Source: Halichondria panicea (taxonomy: Eukaryota > Porifera > Demospongiae > Suberitida > Halichondriidae). Taken from it: a stretch of 64,000 bases of DNA. The notes under the pieces are model-generated. The model was given only the letters and a program-made list of their open reading frames with translations. It did no database searches and had not been told where the DNA came from. Position numbers and translations under genes: made by a program. The stretch lies in the NCBI RefSeq assembly GCF_963675165.1, contig NC_087384.1, positions 607,001 to 671,000 of the forward strand, in the 5' to 3' direction. Below are positions 47,317 to 58,905 of this stretch, in pieces (the first letter of the stretch is position 1; each line of letters begins with the position of its first letter).

Positions 47317-47516
47317 CTTGCCACGAGGGTCAAACACACACATGCGCAGGAGTGGTCTGGTCTGAGTGTGAGTGTTCTAGCCTCGAGAATTAGAAAAATA
47401 TCGGCCTGGGAACGAATCGCACCAAGTGTGCTTAGCGTAGAATAAAGAAAAATGTGCATTATTTGGAATATTTTTCTACACAAGATCAAGAGACAGTCTT
47501 GTGCTAAGTCGATCTA
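47317..47516. promoter_or_regulatory. Divergent promoter region between NAA25 and RWDD4
   Basis: 200 bp separate the two head-to-head start codons (47316 minus, 47517 plus). No TATA element is evident. The assignment is by arrangement. Confidence 0.5.
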
Positions 47517-49083
47517 ATGGCTTGTGCAGAGTTACAAGAGGTGAGTTACAAGCTCCAAGCCCTAGTTGAGTAACTAGTACAACTGTCATACGTCCTTGTA
47601 TATACTACACACTGACAGGAGGAGAGAGAAGTTCTCATATCAATCTATGAATCAGACGAATGTTTCAGCCAAGTCGACGACACCACATACACATACAAAG
47701 TAAGATGATCAATAAATGCACAGACAGATATGTGTATAGATGCATACATATAGGTCGGTGATAGTGGCAGTCCGACATCGTTCCTGTTACAGATCTCGTG
47801 GAGTGACTCTTACCCCGGTACCCTCCCAGACATCTCATTGGACGCCTTCTACAACAAGCATCTGTAAGCCACCCTCACTATCGTATCAACCATGCACACT
47901 AACCATCACAGGAGCCAAAGGTCTAAGGAAGCCATTGTGGCTGCATTGAAAAAAGAGGTATACATAAACATGCACTGTAATAGTACTAAGCCATTGGATG
48001 AGTTATTGCAGGCTAAGGATATGATGGACTCTGCTATGACTTATACACTGTTTGAGTTTGCTAAAGAGAATGGTGATGATATAGCGGTTGTCCCACTTGC
48101 TCCTACACAAGTAAGTATGATACGTACGGTTGACACACACGCACACACACACACACACACACACATATGCACACGCACACACACGCACACACACACAATC
48201 TTTCTTCTATCTATGCATGCACACACAGCCCTCTAAAGCGTCTGTCCAGCCCGTAAAGGTGAAGAAAGAAAAGAAAGAAATCCTGACCAAATCAGCCAAG
48301 AGGAGATTGGCAGGCAGACTGAGTAAGTAGCCTACAGTGGAACCTCCATAAAACGGACACCATTGGGGACCAGCCTTTTGGCCGTTATAGAGAGGTGGTC
48401 TTCCTTGGGAGGTTTCGATTTCCAGCTATGTATTTTCTACGAGTCATTTCTTGCTGCAAATGAATCTTGGGGCTTTGCTAACTGCTTCTTTAGCTCATAC
48501 AAGCTTTGAAAAGGCTGTAGAGACAAGCTACAGCCAGGTTTTCACAATTGTGCAAAATAATGCTATCTCAGCAATAATTTTCCGCTAATTCTGGGTGTGG
48601 CTGTCCGTTCTGGGAGGTTATTTTCCATTGCTAAAGCTAGTTGGGGACTAGAAAGCTGCTCGTTGTACGGAGTAGAGAGGTGGTCGCTTTTGAGAGGTTG
48701 CTTTACATTGAAGTCATTGTAGTTTCAATCCGGACCTGAGCTCTTGGCCGTTATATAGCGTGTGGTTGCTATTCGGAGGTGGTCGTTAATGGAGGTTCCA
48801 CTGTATAATTATATATAGTTATACCTCACTACACCCACTCCACACACCCACTCCACACAGACACAGACGGTGAGCTACCCAGAGGATGGAACTGGGTGGA
48901 CATTGTTAAAGTGAGCCTATTGTGAGATTAACTTGATCCCCTCATTTATTCTCTACATGTGCACTACTGCAACCCATGGATGGTCCTCCAGCATGTAAGT
49001 TCACCATTACTGTTGTGTAAAAGTATCATCGATTTTTCTTTTCTCTGCAGCTGAGCAGGACTGGAGGTCAGAGCACCACTTGA
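47517..49083 (+). CDS. RWDD4: RWD domain-containing protein 4, with a 3-nt microexon
   Basis: Exons 47517-47540, 47619-47699, 47754-47863, 47912-47957, 48012-48110, 48229-48322, 48861-48910, 48992-48994 and 49051-49083, about 179 residues. The RWD fold fills residues 5-115: EEREVLISIYESDECFSQ, FLLQISWSDSYPGTLPDISL and AMTYTLFEFAKENGDD. A lysine-rich segment (VKKEKKEILTKSAKRRLAG) leads to the diagnostic C terminus [20 protein letters not shown], matching vertebrate RWDD4. The histidine of VKHLS is encoded by a lone CAT at 48992-48994 between a perfect acceptor (cctccag) and donor (gtaagt); skipping it would delete only that residue. The function of RWDD4 is poorly known; RWD domains mediate protein-protein contacts. 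A Tc1/mariner-type MITE lies in intron 6. Confidence 0.92.
48335..48803. mobile_element. MITE, Tc1/mariner-like target site
   Basis: 469 bp with terminal CAGTGGAACCTCCAT and its complement ATGGAGGTTCCACTG, flanked by TA on both sides (48333-48334, 48804-48805). It has no coding capacity. The interior has several further gtggtc..gaggt motifs in both orientations. Confidence 0.85.
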
Positions 49084-49209
49084 ACTTTTTATTTATACTC
49101 TCAATCAGTTTGTGCTAAAGTACATGTCATCAGTCAATGCTCATGATAAATTTTGCATTTATAAAACTTTTGCATTATAAAACACATAGCTATTAATAAT
49201 GGGAGAAGT

Positions 49210-49679
49210 TTAATCAAACAGTCCAAAGCCCATATCGTCATCAGACTCATCCTCAGATTCTTCCTTCTTCTTTTCTTCCTTTTTCTCCTCAGCTGGAGCA
49301 TCTCCTGAGGCATCACCACTGGACACAGCTACAGCTCCTCCTGTACGTGTGGCAAAAGAATCAGTTTAATAAAGCATTTGAGCCGTTTTGTATCGGGGGG
49401 GGGGGCTTTACGTACCTGATGGCATTGAGGCAAGTTTGCCCATTCCGTCAGCAATCACTTCGTTAATGTCCTTGCCATCAAGCTCAGACATCAACTGCAC
49501 AAAATCAATGTTAAAATAATTATAGCAAATAGTATTGATATTGTTGGGTGACATACTTTGCCGAGCTTCTCATTATCAACGTCAATTCCCACACTGTCGA
49601 GGATTGAAACAATCTTCTCTTTACTGGGAGCTCCTTCTTGGCCCAAAGAGGCAAGTAAATAGGCAGCCACGTAACGCAT
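49210..49679 (-). CDS. RPLP2: 60S acidic ribosomal stalk protein P2
   Basis: Minus-strand exons 49557-49679, 49416-49494 and 49210-49340, about 110 residues, the usual family length. It starts [20 protein letters not shown], continues [20 protein letters not shown], then a hinge rich in Ala/Gly/Ser and the universal stalk tail [12 protein letters not shown]2 pairs with P1 on P0 in the large-subunit stalk and recruits elongation factors. An untranslated first exon may lie upstream, as is common for ribosomal protein genes; a splice-like ttacttatc near 49950 hints at it. The gene is convergent with RWDD4. Confidence 0.97.
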
Positions 49680-50010
49680 TGTCTGAGAGGGGAAACAGTG
49701 TGGAAATTACATGTGGGGGGAAATAATCTTTCAATGAAATAATTATAAATAATGTTACAAAAATATTGCAATGAAAGTAGTAGTCTATCTATCAATAGAT
49801 AAATAAATGTACCTAGGACTCATGCGCTTAAAACATAGTTGTATTGTTCGCTAGGATACTGGCGCTACCTCTGAATGGTGAAAGGAACTCACTTTAAGTC
49901 TCTGGGACACGAAACGACCAAGCAACCTTCAGTAAAAAATGTCGGAAAGATAAGTAAGACTACACGTGTTCGCAACTTCTTCACGTGATCCAAATTGAGA
50001 CTACAAAAAC

Positions 50011-50611
50011 CAGAGGAGGTACGACATAGGTTGACCTTTTTGCTAATGAGTTACTCCCGTATTGCATTCCTGCAGCATGACAGGATGTCACGCCCACATT
50101 TACCTAGAGGAGGTGTGGCCTTGGGTCATAATTTATCATCAAGTTTCACGGAGGAATTGTGAGTGTACGGAGAAAGAAGAGAATATACGGAAGCACAACA
50201 CCAAAACTTGCTCTCCTAGCTAGCTAAAAGACTACAAACTATCATAGTACTCCACAGTAGTTATAAATAATGCCTAGCTATATCCTGTGACATAAGAAAA
50301 TGAATAGCATAGTCATTGTTGAAGAAATAAGCTATAAACTTACAGTGTAAGAATTTGTTGCGCTTTCTATGGCTCCTGTGTTAATGTAACACTTATAGTA
50401 GATACTAAGATTGATAAACTAGTAGAAAATGCCTCTTGGAGAGACTCCAGAAGAGATAAACACAAAGAACAGTAAAATAGCGCTGACGGTGCATAAAATA
50501 CCTGCTGAGTCAACACAAATATCATGTGGGCGTGACATCCTGTCATGCTGCAGGAATGCAATACGGGAGTAACTCATTAGCAAAAGGTCAACCTATGTCG
50601 TACCTCCTCTG
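50011..50611. mobile_element. Foldback DNA element with 9-bp target duplication, CAGAGGAGGTA family (copy 2)
   Basis: 601 bp with terminal inverted repeats of about 85 bp: CAGAGGAGGTACGACATAGG... and its complement ending CCTCCTCTG. It is flanked by a perfect direct repeat TACAAAAAC (50002-50010 and 50612-50620). A 9-bp duplication and long arms suggest a Mutator-like (MULE) non-autonomous element. The interior is AT-rich with no transposase. It lies between RPLP2 and MED21; the right end is only about 38 bp upstream of the MED21 start codon. Confidence 0.85.
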
Positions 50612-50649
50612 TACAAAAACAACAAAAAGAGAGGTGTGGCTAAATAAAG

Positions 50650-51491
50650 ATGGCGGATCGATTGACACAGCTACAAGATGCAGTAAATCAGGTAAGCTAA
50701 TGAAATGTATCCCTGTACCTTATAATTACAGTAACTCTACACAGCTATCAGACAACTTTTGTAACAGCATTGGCATCCTGCAAGACACTGGCAATGCTGA
50801 GCAGAGCAGTGGGACCTCTGACCAGAAGAAAACCGGACAAGAAGGTAGCTATCATATTATTATTTTGTGGGTCTGGAAAAGAAAAAACGCTTCGAGCCGC
50901 CTATGATACATAAATTAACGCATAGGTTCTAGTCATTACAGTAAACCTAACATCTCAATTTAAACAATTTGATTCAGTCCCTGTGTATAAACATAGCCTT
51001 CCTATTATAGCTGTGTATTTCTTTCATGCATCGCTATACAATGTACATGTCAATCCTTTCATTAGTAAAATTAATAGAACTTGCAATGTTTTTTTTCCTC
51101 TCCTATAGAGAACTGTGTGCTATTCTCTGGGCTCATCTCGCGCACTGTGCAGGACATAGATGTGCTCATTGACTCCCTGCCCAGTCACCAGTACACACAG
51201 GAGCGGCAAATGGAGTCTCTTCATCAACTGGAGACAGAGAATAAACAGAGTGCAGAGAAACTGGCTAGAGCCGTAGAGGAGGGAGGTGGGTGGTCACATG
51301 ACTTAGTATTTATATAGTCTTAATTGAGGGGAAACCTAGCTGTGAACTGTGTCTCTTCAAATGTTAATTGGTTATAGCTTCAGTTATCTGTATAATTATA
51401 GTATATTATTGCAGAACTGCTGTTGTCTAAAGTGAGGGATGCACTGAAGGAGATCACTGACTTTCAGCTAGGCATTGATTCTCAGAGATAA
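50650..51491 (+). CDS. MED21: Mediator complex subunit 21
   Basis: Exons 50650-50691, 50745-50844, 51109-51285 and 51415-51491, about 131 residues. It starts MADRLTQLQDAVNQLSDNFC, identical to vertebrate MED21 over the first 13 residues, then NSIGILQDTG, and has the conserved SRTVQDIDVLIDSLPS, then a coiled coil (MESLHQLETENKQSAEKLAR). MED21 (Srb7) forms the hinge of the Mediator middle module with MED7 and bridges activators to RNA polymerase II. The gene is slightly shorter than the human protein at the C terminus. Degraded copies of exon 4 and part of exon 3 occur at 62.4 and 63.8 kb. Confidence 0.96.
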
Positions 51492-51558
51492 TAGAACATT
51501 ATTTTCTTACAAAACTATATAGTTCATGCAATGTTTCAATATACATTTTATGAACGAA

Positions 51559-51708
51559 TTAATTATTGTTCTGACTCTTAAATGTAGTCATATAGTCCCC
51601 TGTGCTTATCTGTATCTCCTCGAGGTGATGAACTCCATAACCGGGGTTGGGGTGTGTCCTTATATTGTTTGTGTTACGCTCTTGTGTAGAGGGTAGCTCA
51701 TATACCGG
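51559..51708 (-). other. Possible terminal exon of a tyrosine-motif tail (sister of 62557-62691)
   Basis: On the minus strand, after an acceptor (caacacag), 50 codons are open to a TAA: PVYELPSTQERNTNN ... HPNPGYGVHHLEEIQ ... GDYMTTFKSQ. The same frame is open in the duplicate at 62557-62691, with mostly third-position changes and two indels of 3 and 12 bp before a late 2-bp change, suggesting past coding constraint. No upstream exon was found in the 1.1 kb before TPC1, so it may be an orphan fragment. VYEL and DYM are tyrosine-signalling-like motifs. Confidence 0.4.
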
Positions 51709-51827
51709 CTGTGTTGCTGCTATTTAACCTACTACAACATTATAGGAACTCAGTATTTCCCCTATACAACTGTCAGTATATCACTCTACAGTAATGTTGT
51801 GTCTGTCGTCACGGGAACGTAATTTTA

Positions 51828-52065
51828 TACCGTATAGCGCGAAATTTTCGAGGGGCTTAATTTTCGCGGATTTCGTGGGTTGGAATTCTACACAAAAATT
51901 AAGTCCACGAAAAGTGTTCGTTAATAAGAATTACCTGCTATCATGCAAATATTTAAAGGCGTGGCTTCCGGTAAGCAGTCATTCCGCGAACATTGTGCAA
52001 CGAAATGGCTTTTAGAGGCCAATCCACGAAATATAAGTGCCTCGAAAATTTCGCGCTATACGGTA
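51828..52065. mobile_element. MITE-like element, TACCGTATA family (copy 3)
   Basis: 238 bp with arms TACCGTATAGCGCGAAATTT, continuing tcgagg, and their complement at the right end; internal aaattaagtccacgaa-type inverted segments also pair. It lies between MED21 and TPC1. Confidence 0.82.
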
Positions 52066-52872
52066 TGCAGATTTGGACAGCTGGTGCACAGCGGAGGAAA
52101 CTTGAAACTGAGACAGCAGCTCCTGTCAGCTAATCGATTGGTTGGAGTGGGCATTGCTATAATATCGTCAAAGTCGAGAATGTAACAATTGCAGAGCATT
52201 CACTGCCTGCATAGAGTGAATTTATACAATAGAAAATGTTTGTATGCATTTACTACTACACCAGAAAGCTGTTAGACTTTATTGAATTAATTGCAACAAC
52301 AACTTACTGCAAGCAGCAATATGATACTTGCACTCAATAAAGACTCCATTATAGCTTTAGTCCTACTATAGCTCTTCCAGTATATATAATCATACACTTC
52401 TGTTGGTTCATTGGCACCAATATCAATTTACTTCCTTTTGTAGATAAATTGAAACACAAACCATTCTGCATAATTTGTGCTTAGTGGCAGAGTCTAGATC
52501 TACAAGTACAAGCACAAACAATGGGCAGAAAACTTACTGAAGCAAAGTTAAGATCTATCAGACCCACCTGGTTGGTGTCTACCCAATGGTGACTCTATGG
52601 CTGAACTCTAGCAGTCTCCTGGAGCTAGCTTGCAGCTCTTGCATACACAGTTCTATTGTGAAAGAGAGCACATTCCTGATTCTCCACCTGAGACCCTCCC
52701 CCTATTCAGATCTGCATTTTAATATCTAGGGGGGAGGGTCTATATACAGACTATATAATTCATAGAAAATGAATACTGCTTTTGCCTTGGTGATCCATGA
52801 TGCAGTGGATTTCACATGCACAAGTAATGAATACTCGACGAGACACCCTTCAAACTATTGCAAGCTGGAGCC

Positions 52873-55800
52873 ATGGCTATGTCAGGTTCCCAGTATAATG
52901 AGGTAGAAGAGTTGGAGTTATCAGCAGATCACAAACTACCCCCCAAGGACGAGAGTGACAATTCTAAAGAAAAGGCTCCATTGTTGAGCGCATATGCTAT
53001 TAATGGAGGGGAGTACGGGACGATTCTACCTCAGGGTAAGTCTTTCACTTGACCCTCCACCCCAGGTACGTAGAGGGTCATGCAGGGAGAGGTATTTAAA
53101 TCGGTGAATTATTATCATAACGTTTATAGATAATGATGTTGTTTTGGACGAGAAGGATATAAAAAAACAACAACACAAGGTGAGCTGCCAGTCATAGTGT
53201 AGGGAGTAGGGGGGGGGGGTTGGCCAGAGAGATCTTATAAAATAAACCCCTTTCTGATTGAAAATTGAAACTCATGTAGGGCTGTTCAAAGATTAAATAC
53301 TCATTGTTGCTGTAATTCAAATCGGCTTTGAGCAACCATATTACTGTTGGTTTACTTAGGAACTATGATAGTCACCCACACCACATGCACACATACACCC
53401 ACACGTACACCCACACCACAGGATGCAGCCGTGTACGTGAGAGAGGGTGAAGACAACGATAAATTCTACCAGCACCCTCGGGGCACATGGTCCACGCGTG
53501 CGTACCAGGTCCTCCACTGCACAGTGTACCATGTGTTCAACCTCGGTGTGTGTACTGTACTACTGTTCCTAGCACTCATGGAGCACCCCTATCTGGGGGA
53601 AGAGGCTAACTTGCCTCAGGGCACCCTCGTTGCCATTGTTGTGGTGAGTGGGGGGGGCTAGGTTTGTGCTAAACGGCTGTTCTACACTGTATTTATTTTA
53701 TACGCATATGTAGTCGAAAAAGCCTACTTGAAAACGTAAATGCAACAACTTCAAAATGCAAACAATATTTAGAATTATTATGTCTCGAGGCATAGCCGCA
53801 CGAGGGATACGGTAAAGCTGATTGTACTGTGTGTGTGTCTGTTCCAGCTGTGACTGCTCAACGATTGCAATACGACGAAAACTAACAGCTTCTATAGGCT
53901 TCTAGCCACGTTCTCTTGAATATTGATTTATGGATTTTCAAACTAAAGCTTTGTTCTCCAGTTATGGCTAGTTTTATTTACAGTGAAGGCTGTTGCAGTC
54001 TCTTCAAAATCTTTCGTAGCATCATCTGTTTGCACAAAGTTTCTATTCAACTTATAGTTAGCCTTGCACTAAAGCGCTAGCTTTTTGTTAGCTATAAGAG
54101 TCAGAAAAGAGCTGTAAAGCTATATAGCTATACTGTAGTAGCCATTTGTGAACTTGACCTCTTTGCAAACACATCCCTTATTCCTGTAGATCATTCTGGC
54201 AGAATCAATATACTTCTTTTTTCTTGAGGACCTGGAGAATCCATTTTGAACCCCAGATCCTGGCAGAATCAATTTACTTCTTTTTCTTTAGGGCTTGGTA
54301 AGCAATAAAACACTACACAATGATACTAGATAAGTGATTAATAATACTCTATTCAAAGATCATTCATCAAGTTGTGTCAACAATTGCAGTTATATAAATA
54401 CTTTTTGAGCGAAAGCAAAACATGGTGAGAGGCATTAGCATAGTGCAGCTTGCACCACTCGTTTACACAGCTTCCAAGAGAATAATTATACGTACATACA
54501 AGTCAATTTTAAGCTGTACGCAGATCTGGATACTGTATTAGAATGTTTTGCAAGCACATGTGCTCTTGCAAGCGTTGATCACTTAATTTGCAAAAATAGA
54601 ATAAGACTAGTACTGGTAATAACACATGATCCTTGCCAGAGCAATGGTCAGATTTTCTGCTGATTTAGCTCATTTGCAAAGGTTTTTTTCACTCCCAAAA
54701 TATTTTAGTAATACATATTATTAATTAATCAAAACACCTTATTATGTAACGACTACTCTATTTTTGTATAGGTACACGCTCTGCTGGAGATCTTACTGCT
54801 GTTCCTCCTCTGGCTGGACATGTTGCTCAGACTCGTCTGGTTAAAGCCAAAGAACTTCTTCACTCACAAAAGAACTATACTCATTGTAAGTTGAAAAATT
54901 AAAGCCTCGAACATTTTGTTTCTGTTGTAACTGAAATGTACCTGATAATCAAATGGATAAATTACGCCTTGATCCACCCACTTAATTGATAACCAGCAGT
55001 GCAAATTTAGTGCATGTGGGCATCTGCACATGTGTATACAATAAACATACCTGTGTCCATGGTAACAGCTGTTAATTATGCATTAAGGGACACGCCCATT
55101 TTTAGATGAAATTGCCAAGTTGGATAATTGATGTTTTGGATAACTAGATAATCGAGATTTATAATTGCACCTATGATAAAGAGCTCCCTGCAAGTTACAA
55201 AATACATCCTGTACTCCATATTACTATTACCATTGCCCCCTGTTGGTGTAGCTTGTTGTGCTGGTGGTGATGAGTGTGGAGGCCATAGTAGTGCTGGTAC
55301 GACAACAAAATCACTTCCGGATCACCCGAGCACTGAGACCAATCTTTCTAGTGGACACTTACCTCATGCACGGAGTCCGAAGGTATGTCTGCACTCCACC
55401 CCCTCATTCACATCACCACCACCTCCACATACATACACCACCCACACACACAGAGTCCTGCGCCAGATATTCCAATGTATTCGGCCCATCTTGGACGTGA
55501 TACTTCTCCTCATCCTATCTCTAGTGGTCTTCTCTCTACTAGGTCAGTCCCTCAGTCACACGCTAAGCCAGTGTTTAACTAACACACACACACACTCACA
55601 CACATACAGGCTTTCTTATCTTTGCTGAGCTGGACGTTACGGTAAGATCTCCATCTGTCTTCCTCTGTGTGTGTGTGTATAATTGCCCTCTTTCTCTCCT
55701 CAGTACTTTGCGAGCTTCAAGAGAACTCTGGTCAGCTTCTTCATCGGTTCAACCACTTCAAAGTGAGTCCACAAATACTACACTTCATATTACCTCTCTT

Positions 55801-58800
55801 CCTATAGCCACCCGGATATCTGGTTAGAGGCATACATTCGACAACCAGCCTCCGCTCTGTTCTTTATCCTCTACATTATCGTCATGGTCTACTTCATCTC
55901 CAATGTGGTCAGTAAAGCTTTGTAAGACGTGTGATCATTATACAGTGAAGTTAGAATGTATTGTGGTGTTCTATACAAAAGTCAAACAAAGTCTCCATAG
56001 CATGTGTTTGGACCTGTATTAGCAGGCTGCTTCTTTTTACAGCCACTGCATGTTGGTCTAGTTGCCCAGGGTGACTGTTATAAAGGCAGATTAGTACAAA
56101 TAAGTTAACATTTCTTGCAAGGGAAAAGTTTAGGTTTAGGTGCATGGGAAAAAAACTACATCTATATATATGACCATGGGGCTCATTGACTGCGAGAGGC
56201 GGCATGCAACTCATTGCAGAAAATACTACCTGTAAATTTTAGTCACCTTAAGGTATATCACATAAAAATGGATGATTGGGTCCCGAAAGCAATCGCTGAT
56301 GTAAGCATACCATACATAGCGCTACCAGTCTATTTTCAGACTTAACATGTTTACTGTACGTTGCTATTTTTAAACTGCCACCCACGTGCAAAGTTTGACA
56401 GCATACTGGGCCTTTCGCATGAATTTTACTTAAGTTGCTTACTCTCTCCGGCCTGCCTATACAGTGGTCGATAAGCCCTTGGTACGATCTATAGCCGTGT
56501 ACTAGCTTATACAATTGCGGTAAAAGCCGGTGCAGTAATAATTCTATTCGTGTCTCAATAGTGGAATGTGAATGGGACAAGCTTGTTTTGTAGTATGGAA
56601 TTATCTAGTTAATCGCACGCTCATGTTGCTATTTTTTATGATGTCGTATTTTTGACAGCTGCTTGCCATGGTCTACAGCAGCTTCGGTGAAGCTAACAAG
56701 AAAAAGTTCAGAAAACTGTTTTTGCACAAGAGGTATATGTAACAGAGTTATACTGTACAGTGATTCAATTTTGAATTTTAAAATCTCTCGGGCCTAATAT
56801 TGAACTGTATACTACTATGAAAATACTCTACATAATTATGTGAATAATTATGACTGATCAAAGCTATGATCAAGTGGTTTTATGGTTAGGTTCTAGCCTT
56901 TTCTGCTGCATACACCTTGTATGCATGGATAGATGCATGTGGATAGACCCCTGCTGGCCAGGGGATAATCCGGATTTGTACACCGTGTAGTATTTTATGG
57001 TTTTCCTTTGATGTTTATTACGCACCATCATGCATGATATGTACTAGCTATGTTTCTACCATATCAGTGGCGGATCCAGGAAAAATGAAAAGGGGGTTCC
57101 AAAGTACGAGCGCGCAGCGCGAAATTTTTTAGGGTTACGCCCACTTCTGGTCACACGTGACTAGGGAAAATCCCATACTCAGCCAGGGGAAGTCCCATAA
57201 TAGACTTGCGTAGAGCTAACTAGCCTAGCCACGAACAGTCAACTAGCTAACCTGAACACTCCTTTGGCAGTTGATGCATCAGAACAACAGGTACATCATT
57301 GAATCAAATTACAATAGCTACAAAACTGCTAGCTGGAGCTGTAGTAAAGCCACAATAGCTTAGACTGAAAGGGGGGATCCGTGGCACCCTGGGATCTCCC
57401 CCTGGATCCGCCACTGCATATACACATCCTACTTTAATTTATACTCTATCATATAGGAATGCTCTTCGTCATGCCTACGATGTCCTGGCCACCTCCCCCC
57501 CTGATGGTATCAAGTTCCATGACTTCCTACTCTTCATGCATAAGTATAGACCACGTATACGTGAGTATAACTAGCTGCATGATTTTATGCATGCAATACA
57601 TTTTACAGACTGACAACACTATTATTTTTATGCAATTCAACCTTACATGTATAACAACCTTACATGGATGTTTAAGACCTCGCCCAGTTTATATGTTCAT
57701 GTGCAGTTAGCTCACTACCTCGTGCCGAGATCTCTGCTTTGCTATACTGGCTAACTATCTGAGTAAAACCCCACCCATTTGCCCAATCCTCCCTTGGTTT
57801 CTATAATCTTCTCTGTCATTACAACATGACTGAGCCGAGGCTATGAGACTGGTGGCTAGGTCACGTCTTTACCCCCAAGTACTTAATTAGTGGAGCAATA
57901 TAAATGCCTAATTATTATCCAATTAATTAATTAGAGGGACTGCCTAACCATCATCAGTTATGGTCCAGTTTATCCTCCAAAGAGCGTTGCGGTAATGGGT
58001 ATATAATATATGTAGTTGTACTTTATGCACTGCCTTACATTCTTTGTACCCAGTAGTTAGGGCAAAGTGCAAGGCATGTACTTTGCATATGTGTTTCTCA
58101 GAGTATCAAGATTAATCTAAAAATGATTTTTTTGCTTGCTGAAACAATTTTAGCTTTTTCTAAGAAAAACTAAAAAAAGAAAAGTGAATTAGACCAGTTA
58201 TTATATATAACTACGTAATATTTACAATAGTAACCCTATCCCGGCCCCACACAGCTGAGTGGAAGGTCATGTGTATATTCAAGGCCCTACATATGTACGA
58301 TGAAGGAGATACCTCTCCTAGTAATGACGAAGGGGGTACCTCTCCCAGTGATGACGAAGGGGGTACCTCTCCTCGTAATGACGAAGGGGGCACCTCTCCC
58401 AGTGATGATAAAGGGGGTACCTCTCCTAGTAATGACGAAGGGGGTACCTCTCCCAGTAATGACGAAGGGGGTACCTCTCCCAGTAATGACGAAGGGGGTA
58501 CCTCTCCTAGTAATGACGAAGGGGGTATCTCTCCTAGTAATGACGAAGGGGGTACCTCTCCCAGTGATGACAAAGGGGGTACCTCTCCTAGTAATGACGA
58601 AGGGGGTACCTCTCCCAGTAATGACGAGGGGGTCAAGGACCTCAGTCTGGAGCAGTTCTATGGCTTCTATGAAGTCATAAACCTTAAGTGGAAGCAGGTA
58701 TGTTGTTTTGATTCTATAACTCGATCGTTACATGGTGACAGGTATCCTCGAAGAAGGAGGAGCTAACTTGGTTTGAGCACTGTCACCCTGTCATCAAAAC

Positions 58801-58848
58801 CCCTGCAAATTGTAAGTAGAATGATAGAGCCACGCACACGCACACACA

Positions 58849-58905
<57 letters not shown>

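Noticed and set aside
56248-56580. Minus-strand 110-codon frame inside a TPC1 intron
   Set aside because: No recognisable motif and no splice partners; chance frame in an intron.
58211-58680. Alternative frames over the TPC1 linker repeat
   Set aside because: Only the GTSPSNDEG frame joins to conserved TPC1 sequence on both sides.
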